Shown here: positions 1-9,600 of the stretch, piece by piece | How the letters are laid out: every line of letters begins with the position of its first letter | Position numbering within the stretch: the stretch's first letter is position 1 | Assembly (NCBI GenBank): GCA_015657535.1 | Contig: JADHZB010002105.1 | Location: 16,418 to 30,914, forward strand | Length of the DNA stretch: 14,497 nucleotides | DNA from: Nephromyces sp. MM_2019 | Taxonomy: Eukaryota > Apicomplexa > Aconoidasida > Nephromycida | Reading direction: 5' to 3' | The notes under the pieces: model-generated | What the model was told of the DNA's origin: nothing | Databases searched by the model: none | The model's input: only the letters and a program-made list of their open reading frames with translations | Position numbers and translations under genes: made by a program

Positions 1-163
1 ATGAAGATAAAGACGATGAAGATGAAGATAATGATGATGAAAATGACGAAGATTATGAAGATGAAGATGAAGATGAAGATGAATATAATGAAGATGATGA
101 AGACGATGAAGATGATGAAGACGATGAAGATGAAGATGAAGATGCAGATGAAGATGGACGTAT
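1..163 (+). repeat. (GAAGAT)-type purine repeat; possible acidic protein tail
   Basis: This is a near-pure run of GAA and GAT triplets with a few GAC, AAT and TAT variants. Read from base 3, it stays open across the window's left edge and encodes an almost unbroken Glu/Asp tract, then the residues GRITNIKIA and a stop at 183-185. It could therefore be the acidic C-terminal end of a gene that lies mainly to the left on the + strand. The frame from base 1 is also open (Met/Lys alternation) up to a stop near 166, as expected of any triplet repeat, so openness is weak evidence. No domain is visible. The repeat itself is certain; its coding status is about one in three. Confidence 0.85.
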
Positions 164-185
164 AACCAACATAAAAATTGCATAG

Positions 186-1262
186 ATGAAGTAGAAAATG
201 CGATAAAACATCAAATTAAACTACAAACTGACATTCTATAAAAATTAAAGAAAAAATGAGTATCTCACCGAGTCTTGAAGAATAGATATATGGCCACGCT
301 ATCGATCAGATAGCTCAAAATGTTTAACAAACCCTGAAAAATCACAGAAAAAAATACTCATAAACAGTAAAAGCACCTCAGACACACACAGCAAATAGCA
401 ATACCAGAGGAAAAAACTAGTAAAATACAAAATAAAAACGCTTGAAACAGCAGATACACAAAAAGTCTCAAAGACACACACACGCCAACATACACACCTG
501 CACCCAGCTGTCAATATACATATGCAAATACACATTAACCTGAAAAAAAATTTGCGTGCGCATGCACACATACACTTCACAGCGTATGTACATCTCCTCC
601 CAAGTAGTGAACCTCAATTCACGTCATCCCACACACACAAAGCTTTCTACACATAACTCATCAAACAGGTGTACGCACACACTGATAATACCTCCGTGGG
701 AATCCAAGCAACAAACGTCGACGGAACAAGTATAACTGTCAGGAAGGACTGCAATAGAGAAGAAAAAGAGTCGCACACACATCAGAGAGATAGGTGTATG
801 CACACCCAGAGTTAGTTGCTTACACACACAAGCAACAGTATTGGAACATTCACGGTGATAGCCTTAGTCATATCGAAGATATGGGGCACAATAAAAGTAG
901 CTACGCACACAGAGTAGCACACACAGAGTAGCACACACAGAGAAGCACACAAAGAGAAGCATACAAAGAGAGCCACACACATATGCAAGGATACATATGC
1001 ACACCACCGCACACAAACACACACACACGTAAAGTATAGCAAAAGCCGGAAACACCAACGCATATCTCTTGGTTTAAGGCCTATGACTAACCCCACAAAG
1101 CTGGGCAACGATGTATGCGAGTGTAGCTACCACAAGAAGAAGAGTGCCTTGGCTATTCTCTGATCTGACACACACAAGGGGAGTGATGCATGTATTTCAC
1201 ATCAGATCTCTTCAAATCTGCTTAGTGTGAAAGTGGAGATTTACGTCAAACAGGGGGCTAAA
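186..1262. other. CA-rich stretch, no supported gene
   Basis: The sequence is AT-rich and then increasingly CA-rich on the + strand (about 470-1040), with repeated CACACA runs. Open frames here, on either strand, are made of Cys/Val/Leu or Thr/His codons that simply translate the dinucleotide bias, and they show no domain. I see no RNA gene. It could be intergenic or intronic. Confidence 0.6.
904..973. repeat. 14-bp tandem repeat, five copies
   Basis: Five consecutive 14-base units start at 904, 918, 932, 946 and 960. The cleanest unit is CACACACAGAGTAG at 918-931; the next differs by one base (GAGAAG), and later units lose further CA steps. There are no spacers, so this is a minisatellite rather than an interspersed array. 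Confidence 0.85.
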
Positions 1263-1451
1263 GTAAAAGAAAAAGAGGAATAAGAGGCGGAAGATGAAGA
1301 AGGAAAAGAGAGAGAAGAGGAAGATGAAGGAGATAAATAGGAAGAAGAGGGAGAAGCAAATGATGAAGATGAACGAACGAAAGAAAAAGCAGCATCATCA
1401 CCAGAAACAACAGAAGATGATGATGATGATGATAAACACACACGCACCTAG
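1263..1451 (+). repeat. Purine-rich tract with a broken acidic reading frame
   Basis: GAA/GAG/GAT/AAA-rich DNA ends in (GAT)6 at about 1414-1431. In one frame (1263 + 3n) it reads as a Glu/Asp/Lys-rich protein, cut by stops at 1281-1283 and 1338-1340 and ending at 1449-1451. The last open piece (1341-1451) includes the ordinary-looking residues TKEKAASSPETTED before an Asp run. An AG at 1339-1340 directly precedes that piece, so it could be a terminal exon. The alternatives are a decayed acidic coding segment or plain simple sequence. The opposite strand reads as Ser, Leu or His runs, which are artefacts of the repeat. Confidence 0.5.
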
Positions 1452-1884
1452 AATATAGACCTAGATGCTAACAATCCAGTAAAGTAAGACGCACACATTA
1501 ATAGAAGAAGTAATCAACTAGAAGGCACCACACACTAATTTTCTAAACAAGACAGTTTCTCCTTATAATGGAGTAAACAGTGCAAACCTAAAAAATTTGT
1601 AGATTCTCATAAAATGAAAAAGCCAGTGAAAAAGCCTTTAAACCAGTGAAAACTAGAAGAAACCAAAGCGTCTTCAAGATATGAGGAGCTTAGAAGCTTT
1701 TATTCCAGTTTTCACTGAATATTTTCAGAGCAGTAGTACTGTATGCACTCGCATACATACACATACAGAGAGACACAGAGGGAGAGACAGATACACAAGC
1801 ACAAACACAGAGAAACGGAGAAACAGACACACACACCCACACATCCATGCATACCCAAACACACGCACACACTTACAATGGTGA
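1452..1884. other. Non-coding stretch with CA-rich block
   Basis: The left part is AT-rich and unremarkable. From 1737 to 1876 the + strand becomes CA/GA-rich, with CACACACCCACAC-type runs. Frames on either strand here are low-complexity Thr/His/Arg or Cys/Val sequences. I see no gene. Confidence 0.55.
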
Positions 1885-2151
1885 AGTCTTCAAAATGACA
1901 AAGTACGGCCCATAGCAAGTGAGCATCGAGTTTATCAACAGAAGCATCCCCATCCTTCCCTTGTGCGCAGAAAATCCCGCAAAATGATCTTTCTGTGTGT
2001 TGATTCGTCTTATGAGAAAACAGCTTTTTGTAGTTTTTCTTCCTTTACACACTGTTTGGAACTAATTGAAGATCCAACCGTTTATGTAGAATTCCTCCTT
2101 GAAATGCTTGAGAAGCAGAAAATCTCAAATTCTGCTGAAATTTGGGAGTGA
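1885..2151 (+). CDS. Unassigned reading frame, candidate terminal exon
   Basis: The + frame is open from 1885 to a TGA at 2149-2151. This island has balanced composition between CA-rich DNA on the left and TG-rich DNA on the right. The C-terminal part reads CLELIEDPTVYVEFLLEM followed by LEKQKISNSAEIWE, which looks like an amphipathic helical segment rather than translated repeat. Possible acceptors lie at ATCAACAG (ending 1941) and GTGCGCAG (ending 1970). The first in-frame ATG is at 1984, and the upstream part lacks an obvious start. I recognise no family. It may be a small terminal exon or chance. Confidence 0.2.
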   Translation, partial: SLQNDKVRPIASEHRVYQQKHPHPSLVRRKSRKMIFLCVDSSYEKTAFCSFSSFTHCLELIEDPTVYVEFLLEMLEKQKISNSAEIWE

Positions 2152-2960
2152 AAACTGCGAAAACCGTTGAGAGGACGAAGGGGGATTCCAGTTTGCTATC
2201 AATTATGCGTCGGTGTGTGTGGACGGGTGCGTGTGTGAGTGTGCGTACGCAGGTGTATGGGTAGGTGTTTGTCAGTGTGTGTACGGGCTGGTGCGTGTAT
2301 AGGTGTGTGTTGGTGCGTGCGTGTTGGTGTGTGTGCGCCTGTTGGCGTGTGCTCGGCTGTGTTGCGTGTGTGTACGTGGGTGAGGTGTGTGTGTGCGGGC
2401 ATATGTGGGTGTGACGTGTACTTGTGTGGGTGCGTTTGTGTGTGTAACAACACCTCATATGATCTACTAGTAATACTAGTCTCCACTCAGTTCTCCGTGT
2501 GTGCGATGATAGGCAGGTATCCTCCCATTTATTATTCACAGTATAAACCCTATTTTGTGGGTATTGTAGCTTCAGTGTGTGTGTGTGTATTCATGTGCGA
2601 CAGTGATTGTATGTGTGTACCGTGGCTGCTCTGTATATCTGCGTGTTTCAGATCGTGTGTGTGCCTGTATCATAGCTTGTATGTGCATATTATAGTTGCC
2701 TTGTACATCCGAGTATTGCAGCATGTGTGTATACGTTTATCGTAGCTTGTGCTTGTGTGCCTGAATCGAACCTCGTGTTTATTGTAGCCTGTATGTCTTG
2801 CATCTTCAGTGTGTTTGCGTGTGTCGCAGCCTCGCAGGCAATTTTACCGTACTGCTAGGTAGCGTCACAAGCAGCTACCTCCCAAGTAGGCCAAGATCTT
2901 CCTACCACTAATATGTGTGTGTTATATCCCATGAGCACCTCGTGTATGTGTATGTGCAGG
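2152..2960. repeat. TG-rich low-complexity block
   Basis: From about 2205 the + strand switches from CA-rich to TG-rich: GTGTGTG, GTGCGTGTG and GTGGGTG variants are dense to about 2440, then TG runs recur at about 2573-2590 and onward to 2960. The + frame from 2239 to 2745 is open only because TG/GTG variants avoid stops, and it reads as Cys/Val/Gly. No protein domain or RNA gene is seen. Confidence 0.75.
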
Positions 2961-4075
2961 CGTGTGCCATTAGGTTTTATAGCTTTCTCTAGGCTTCTCT
3001 GCGTTCCTGTGTGCGAACTTCTTATCTTTTCTCTAGTGGTGTGCCTTAAACAGCTGAGATAACTTCATTACAATCAGCTCTCGCTGTTGGCTTAAAAAGG
3101 CTAGAAACCCTCAGCAGTTCACGGCCTATATGGTGGCATGTAAAGCGTTAGCAAACGCAAATAGGGGTGCAAATACAGAAAAGCTCACAAACACTTAGGC
3201 AGACTAGTACACACACAGATACTCCCAGGCTAGCAGGCTCATGCACGTACCACCACACTACCATACAACAACACACACATTTCCACGGGCACTTCCACAC
3301 GCACATACACATCCACACACCAAAAGACACACTGGAGTACCTCCTAGAATAAAGAAAATCACAAGGAAACCAGCACTTCTTAAAGCTATCCCTAGTGTGT
3401 GTGGCAGAAAAAACACCCAAAAAAGAAGAATAAACAAGGAGGGGAAGCCTAGAGGCTGCGTAAAAACGTAGAAACCACTGTAATTCTCTAGAAATATACC
3501 TCCTTTTTCCTCTTCTTCTGATCAGGTGCGACTCATCTCTCTAATTCTAGAAGTTACCCATGATATCACACACTAGAACCCCTCCTCCTTCTCTAGAACT
3601 GTACATTTCATGCATTCACTACGTTGAAGGAGCAACAACACACAAGACACGACAAATCTCAGCATCAGGATGTGTTCCTTTGTGTGTGTGGAGGCCTCAT
3701 AAGAGCTTTTAACCTGAACAGAGGGGAGATTTCCTCCATACAGAGAAGTATTCCTATGACTTCTATCTCTGGCATGACTATGTGCTTGCATTTGTTAGAT
3801 TCACACACACAATCACTGGAGAGCTGCATCTTTGCCAAGCTAGACACCTCCCATACATAAACAGTCACACGAGAGCTGCATATTTCAGCACATAGGTTGA
3901 CGGCAATGAGATTGAGAAATACACGCACACACACACACACACACACGGATGACTTAATGACGAAATTTCCCGCGCTACCACACACTCTAAGCAAATCAAG
4001 CCACAGTGCGTAGTGCTTTAGCTTTTGGAATGCTAATCAGTTTGCAGTCAAAATATGAGTAAATAAGCTTACAAC
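2961..4075. other. Mixed non-coding stretch with CA runs
   Basis: A CA-rich block spans about 3170-3330, and a perfect-looking (CA)n microsatellite with one G lies at 3921-3946. Between them the DNA is of ordinary composition with TCTAGAA-type motifs near 3488, 3548 and 3592. Short frames on both strands (for example 3573-3791 and 3624-3860) overlap each other and show no recognisable domain. I find no supported gene. Confidence 0.55.
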
Positions 4076-4560
4076 GGGGGGATCTGTGTAGGGGGGGGCT
4101 GTGGGGGGTTATTGGGGGCATGAGATTTGGAGAAGGTGGTCAGTGGGGCGTAGCCGAGGGGGAGCAGATTTGGAGAAGGGAGTCAGTGGTGGGTAGTCGG
4201 GGGTAGTGGGGGATAGTGAGGGGAGCAGATTTGGAGAAGGGAGTCAGTGGGTGGTAGTCGGGGATAGTCGGGGGGGAGATTTGGAGAAGGGAGTAAGTGG
4301 GGAGGTATAGGGGGGACGAGATCTGGAGAAGGGGGTCAGTGGGGGGTAGTGGGGGGAGCAGATTTGGAGAAGATAGTCAGCGGGTGGTACTCGGGGTAGT
4401 GGGGGATAGTGGAGGGGGGAGGTTTGGAGAAGGCAATCAGTGGGGAGGTATTGGGGGGCACGAGATCTGGAGAAGGGAGTCAGTGAGGGGTAGTGGCGGG
4501 AAAAGATTTGCAGAAGCGGGTCAGTGGATGGTGTTGGGGGGAATAAGATTTGGCATGGTA
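4076..4560 (+). repeat. G-rich minisatellite, about 42-bp unit
   Basis: The core AGATTTGGAGAAGGGAGTCA, or a close variant, recurs ten times at 4123, 4166, 4227, 4277, 4319, 4360, 4420, 4463, 4504 and 4546. The steps are 43, 61, 50, 42, 41, 60, 43, 41 and 42 bases. The usual unit is therefore about 42 bp, and the longer steps carry an extra block of about 18 bp built from GGGGATAGT. Cores are joined by runs of four to nine G, which makes the + strand a strong candidate for G-quadruplexes. A 129-residue frame from 4297 reads through it as Gly/Arg/Trp/Ser repeats and is very likely a by-product. Confidence 0.9.
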
Positions 4561-4708
4561 TTGCGGGATAATATTGCCAGGAAGCAGCTAGGAGCGAGCG
4601 AGCATGGGAGAAGGACTAAACGTGAAAGAAGATGCGCTTTCTGCTACAAGGGAATCTTTCCTGCGTACACACCCACCCCATGCTAATCCTTTGCTCTATA
4701 CAAACAGC

Positions 4709-4844
4709 TTTTAGGTTGAACAAACGCTTTGAAGCGATCAAAGGCTTTTCAGATTTCAAAATGAATGGTTTTGACATGAAGAGGAGCGCCGTTCACGAGA
4801 ACAGATACAACATAGTCATGGAGATGCACACCGGCGGAGCATAG
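4709..4844 (+). CDS. Unassigned reading frame, candidate exon
   Basis: The + frame is open from upstream and ends at TAG 4842-4844. From about 4709 it reads FRLNKRFEAIKGFSDF and then KMNGFDMKRSAVHENRYNIV, with balanced composition and mixed charge, unlike the simple sequence on both sides. AG dinucleotides that could serve as acceptors occur just upstream (about 4706-4715). I recognise no family and cannot find a matching partner exon. It may be a short terminal exon, a gene remnant or chance. Confidence 0.18.
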
Positions 4845-4985
4845 CCGAAGCACCCACATAATGGCAAGGTTGAAAACACACCAAACACATGTTTCCCACG
4901 CGAGTGGGAGTAGCAGGCAGATAACAAAGGGGGTTTCCAGCCGTCTTTTAGGTGTTGATATGCAAGAAACATGGAATGCTTTAGC

Positions 4986-5380
4986 GACTTCACCCCCCAA
5001 TCACACCCCCTTCCAATGCATCACCCTTCAACGCACCACCCACAGATATACGACCCTTTGATACACCTTTACCCAATAAAACCCCCTCCAACACATGTCT
5101 CCCCCCAAAAGCCAAAGAAAGAACTCCCCTTTCACAACCACCTCACTACCGCTGCCATCGCCCCTCCCCTCAGTCTTCTACTTCCGTACAGCACACCAAC
5201 CTCACACCAGGGGGAAGCTCACCCACACACACCGACACAAAGCAGCGCACCCATTCCTACCACACTATATGAATGGTGCAAACTCTCGGCCCAGGCCAGC
5301 AGTGCGAGCGAACCACCCCAAGCGTGCCCAGCACCCCAGCACCTCCTGCCAATACCGCCCCCCCAGCCCTCTTCTTGATA
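4986..5380. repeat. C-rich low-complexity block
   Basis: The + strand is dominated by CCCC, CACCCC and ACACC motifs, with few G. All long frames here (for example 4971-5378) are Pro/Thr/Ser/His-rich on the + strand or Gly/Val/Trp-rich on the - strand and mirror the composition. The block lies about 400 bases to the right of the G-rich minisatellite and has the opposite G/C skew. Confidence 0.75.
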
Positions 5381-5510
5381 CACCTCAACCTGCTTGAAGC
5401 GCCAGTAACATCCATGGGGACGCGCAGGACGCGCGCACAACTCACCACCGCTAGCGGCACCAACACAAAAGCCCGAACAATAAGGAGGGCACCGTTTGTT
5501 CGTTCGAGCG

Positions 5511-5639
5511 ATGGCGCCCTTGGAGGGGGAGTCTCTACATACGCCTCCACCCAAGATTGCACACACAGGAGCGGAGGGTGACACTGTGTTTAATTTGGAG
5601 GCATACCACCAATTACTGCGCTTCTCTAATGTAAACTAA
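5511..5639 (+). CDS. Unassigned 42-codon reading frame, candidate first exon
   Basis: An ATG at 5511 opens a frame that runs to TAA 5637-5639. It begins MAPLEGESLHTPPPKI and ends TVFNLEAYHQLLRFSN before a GTAAAC at 5631, which could be a splice donor at phase 0. The local sequence is of ordinary composition, unlike the C-rich DNA on both sides. I do not recognise a family and found no convincing next exon before the urate oxidase. It could be the first coding exon of an unknown gene or chance. Confidence 0.2.
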   Translation: MAPLEGESLHTPPPKIAHTGAEGDTVFNLEAYHQLLRFSNVN

Positions 5640-6588
5640 AGCACCTCAACGCGGGGGACTCCTTAGCGGCGACCTCCGCCCCCCCCTGAAGTATCCTGAG
5701 GCAGTCAAAGTCATCCGCTCGAACTCCCCTTCCTCAATGCACCGAACCGCCCCCTATCCTCCTCAGGAGTCGCTCCCCTTCACACCCTCCCCCACCCCCC
5801 ATCGAAGTCATTGCTCTCGTTCAACTCCTCTTTTTAGTGCATCAGCCCCTCCTCTTCAGACTGCACAAGGAAGCACAGATTTTGTTGTTTGTGCAATTTA
5901 AAAGTTTGTAAACCTGAAACCTCATTTAAATCTTTGCGCATCTTCTGGTCTATCTGCATCGAACTCTTATAATAAGCCGCTAGTTATCGTATTCGTCTGT
6001 TGGATAAGATTGTGTGCGTAAGCTCCTTTGGCTATTACTTTAATTTGTGTGACAGCAAGTGCAGTTTACACTGATATTTTAAGGTAAAACGTGAGGGAAA
6101 TAGTAGCAGGGTAAAGATGCTTGCGATGTTATACACCCAAAATCTGGTTATTCGCACTTGTAAATGTACGATGTTTTAGGGATGATATCGGACTATGATG
6201 ATGGTGCAAAAACTGTCGATGGAGTGTGTTACCTTGGTGATTTCTCTTGATGTATGGTTCATGCCACTGTACCCTTCGTTTAGTATACTCCTTACGCACT
6301 ACTCCGCTTGCTATTCCTCCTCATGATCAGCAATAACTCCATACTCGTCAATTACTGCCACCCCACCCTAGCCCGCATTACTTTCCACATCTCGTCTCTT
6401 CACCTGGAAGATCACATACGTTTACGCTTTTCGCCCTGGACCTGTGTATGACAGCTTCATAATATTTCATTGGTTGCCTGTGTGAGCGCGTGCGTAAACA
6501 TTAATTATATTCATACTGTAAACATGTGATACCCATTTTGTTGTAGCAGCTGCGTAATATACATTCAAAATATTTTTAATCTCTTTTC
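5640..6588 (+). other. Upstream region of urate oxidase
   Basis: A C-rich part (about 5640-5840) gives way to AT-richer DNA. The stretch probably contains the promoter, the untranslated first exon and a 5' UTR intron of the urate oxidase, but I cannot place a transcription start or a donor. A short frame at 6182-6244 follows a TTTTAG and reads ISDYDDGAKTVDGVCYLGDF; it is too short to call. No RNA gene is seen. Confidence 0.4.
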
Positions 6589-6609
6589 AGCAAATATTTA
6601 CAAACAAAA
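6589..6609 (+). promoter_or_regulatory. Probable 5' UTR splice acceptor and start context
   Basis: The tract ATCTCTTTTCAG ends at 6590 and is one of the best polypyrimidine-AG acceptors in the window. Nineteen bases of A-rich sequence (6591-6609) then lead to the urate oxidase ATG in the context CAAAAATGG, with A at -3 and G at +4. This implies that translation starts close to the 5' end of the second transcribed exon. The donor of this intron is not identified. Confidence 0.6.
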
Positions 6610-9600
6610 ATGGCAGCCCCGACAGCATTAAAGTGAGTATATGACATGAATTTTGGAGGGGTTCATATTCGGTATGTATGGGAGCATGTGTTCGAAAGTA
6701 CATAACAATCTGTTAGCGCGAACCTACCTCCTGCGTGTCTTAAAGCACGTGAATCTATCCTTTGTAATGCCTGTTCATGATCAAATGGCGCAACTCCACT
6801 TATGTCCCATATCGATTGCCGCTTGCATGCTGCAAAATTCATAAACTCGCCACTCCTCGCTAACCTGTATGCAGCCAAATACAAAACTGCCACCATCCGG
6901 TTGAGCATTTTCACTCACCACATAACTACATCCCGGCACACCCTCTCCAGGTCCGCATCCTCCAAGCTCAAACAACTCAAATCCCCGCATCATACATTAT
7001 CACCCCCCTGATCATCCTCGTCCCATTCGTTTTATACAGGGTTACCGGCCGTTACGGAAAGGGAAACGTCAATGTATTTCGCGTGCAGAAAAACGAGAAG
7101 GATAACGTCCATGAGATACTTGACACTGACATCGAAGTATCATTGGAGGGAAACTTTGTCGAGTCTTACACTGTCGGAGATAACAACAGGATTGTGCCAA
7201 CTGATACCTGCAAAAACATCTGCTATGTAGTATCAAGACAGAAGAACTTTAAATCCATTGAAGATTATGGTAGGTAGTAGCATGTGATTGGCGTGATTTA
7301 TCAAGAATATTTAGGAGGGTTAATGCGTGGGCACAGCATAGCATTTTAATGATTCGTTGAGGGGAGATCTCTGAGCGAGACGTTTCATGAGTTAACTTCG
7401 TTTATCTTGGGTGAAGATACGCCAATCGTGGTATTTCTTGTCTCTTGGTATATAAGAGGGTTTTACGGGCGCTTGATATACATAGGGTAAGTGCATTGAT
7501 AAAGTGTAGTATCGTTAAAATATATCATGTGCACTTCTTTATTTTCGGGTATAATCGTCCTTGAGTGTGTACCTAAAGCTATAATCATAATCACTCATCC
7601 AACCTTTTCCTGTTGCGGCATATAATCAAAACGTTGAAACTCACGTCGTCATGCCCACTAGAGGCGAGGCTTCATGTTTCCTTTTATCCGCGAGTATAAT
7701 TACGCATAAGGTATCTACGAAAGTGTGCAGCTTTGTGGTATGTGTAAAAATTCATGCTTATTACGAATAAAACGTTTTCTCACGTAGGTTTGGCTCTTGC
7801 ACGACACTTTGTTCGTGAATATGGCCATGTTGACAAAGCGATGATTCATTTGAAGGAGAATCTCTGGTCCAGAGTAAACCTGAACGGAGAGACTCACGAT
7901 CATGCCTTTATCGCTAAGGTGAGTACGGCAGAGTGCATTCCCCACTCTATTGATTGCTGCTATCTCTGGCAAGTATCAATACATTTTTGTATTCTTATGC
8001 ATACCTCCGTATATGAGATTCTAGGTATCTACATACAATTCTTTAGATGTATATAAACGCAAAGAAACTCTCGAGTTCTTGTCAAGATTTTCTTATATAT
8101 CGGCTAATTATCAGGGCCCGGAGTTTAGAACAGCCACTGTTATTGTCGAGAGGACCGGCAGGACCTCTGTTACTAGTGGAATCAAGGTATGAGAGGCTGT
8201 TCCGCTTTGAATTATGTGTGGCATCATATCACTGAACTGTAATAATAGCGAAGTCGCATTTAATACGCTCTGTTTTACGCGAACCAATTTCGATTGATTG
8301 GATCATTGGTGTTTGCATTCTTTTTCAGGGATCCATCGACTTTACATCATGAAATCTATTAGAATATCTGATAAACTTGTATAAAACCACTATGAAGAAT
8401 CATGGAGCAATCTATAACACCATCATGTGACTGCACAACTGTGTCCACCTACTCATTAATTGCATATATGCTGTATGATCATGCCAGCCACCTTTCTTTT
8501 CCTTGATTGTTAGAACATGAAAGTACTGAAGACTACTCAGTCTGGCTTCACTGACTACCATCTGTGCCAACACACAACCCTCCCACCATCTACGGATAGG
8601 ATCTTCGCTACCTCCGTTGAAGCTGTAAGTAAACTGCGTGGTTCCCTGCCTGTCGCATTATGCGCGTGCGTATTGGATCGTGCGACTATATTGCTCCCTG
8701 TTTCTTCGTTTCATTTTATCCCCATCTGTGACTCGGTATTTGTGCGGTTCTCTGCCATATCTTTATTGTGTATAATGCCCCTTTGCACTTGTTTTGCAGA
8801 ATAAACACGTTGAATTATGCCTACATTGTTTACTGCTGGTGGCTCATGCATATGAACTCCCTGACCTCATACACATTGGCTTTAGAGAATTTGCTGAACA
8901 TTGTGCTCATATAAGCACGTAACTAGTCTAGCACTTGATACAATTCATGCGCTTACTACATAAAATACAAGCAATGCCTGCAATTCCACAACAAGCAGCA
9001 ACAATCCGCTTCCCATATTTAGCTCACAGATTCCGGCACCATCCAATACCGCCATAAAAATAGAGACCTCCATACCACCCTTATCTTTGTGATCGCATCC
9101 ACATACCACTCAATCCTTCATTAGCTCATTACGATAACATTGCCATGCCATTAACTCACATTGAGTAACTCCGTCCATTAACCTTATTCTCCCCTCTCCC
9201 TTGCCCTACCAGGACTTCCACTACACACCAGGCGCAGTACTTCCAGAGGGCCAGTTCCATAAAATTATGGCGGAAGCTAAAGAATCCTTCCTGCAAGTCT
9301 TTGGAGGACCTGCAAAGGGTGGTGTGTACAGCAAGTCTGTGCAGGAGACCATGTTTCTGATGGGAAGAAAGGTACTCGACAGAGAGCCATCTATTGGGAA
9401 GATCGATCTCTTCCTTCCGAACATTCACCACTTCCTCTTTGATGTCTCCCGATTTGGCTTGAAGAATAACAACGAAATATTTTTCAGGAGTGACTCTCCT
9501 TCTGGTGAGTATGTGTGCGTATAGATATTGGCGACATGGTCTGTCGAATTTAAGCTGAATATATATATACAGAGTACTTCCTATGCTACTAACCCCAATT

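Noticed and set aside
904..973. Regular short repeats considered as a CRISPR-like array
   Set aside because: Units are contiguous without spacers, only 14 bp and degenerate, and the genome is eukaryotic.
1241..1447. Poly-Ser, poly-Leu and poly-His frames on the - strand
   Set aside because: Antisense reading of a purine repeat.
2045..2745. Overlapping long frames on both strands (Thr/His-rich on -, Cys/Val-rich on +)
   Set aside because: Both arise from the TG/CA simple sequence, which lacks stop codons; composition mirrors the dinucleotide and there is no domain.
2763..2772. AATCGAACC on the + strand, resembling a tRNA B box on the - strand; a similar GAATCGAAC near 13242
   Set aside because: The flanking bases do not form a T-arm stem, and no matching acceptor or anticodon stem could be found on either side.
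4297..4686. 129-residue Gly/Arg/Trp-rich + strand frame
   Set aside because: It reads through a minisatellite whose unit steps (41-61 bp) are not constant multiples of three, so a repeat protein is unlikely.
5219..5584. Paired overlapping frames on the - strand and one on the + strand
   Set aside because: They overlap in several frames within C-rich DNA, as stop-poor GC-biased sequence does, and none shows a domain.
8625..9212. A missed small exon of the urate oxidase between exons 5 and 6
   Set aside because: The family segment around the conserved aromatic-x-Tyr is already supplied by DFHYT at the start of exon 6, the phases match, and total length is normal.
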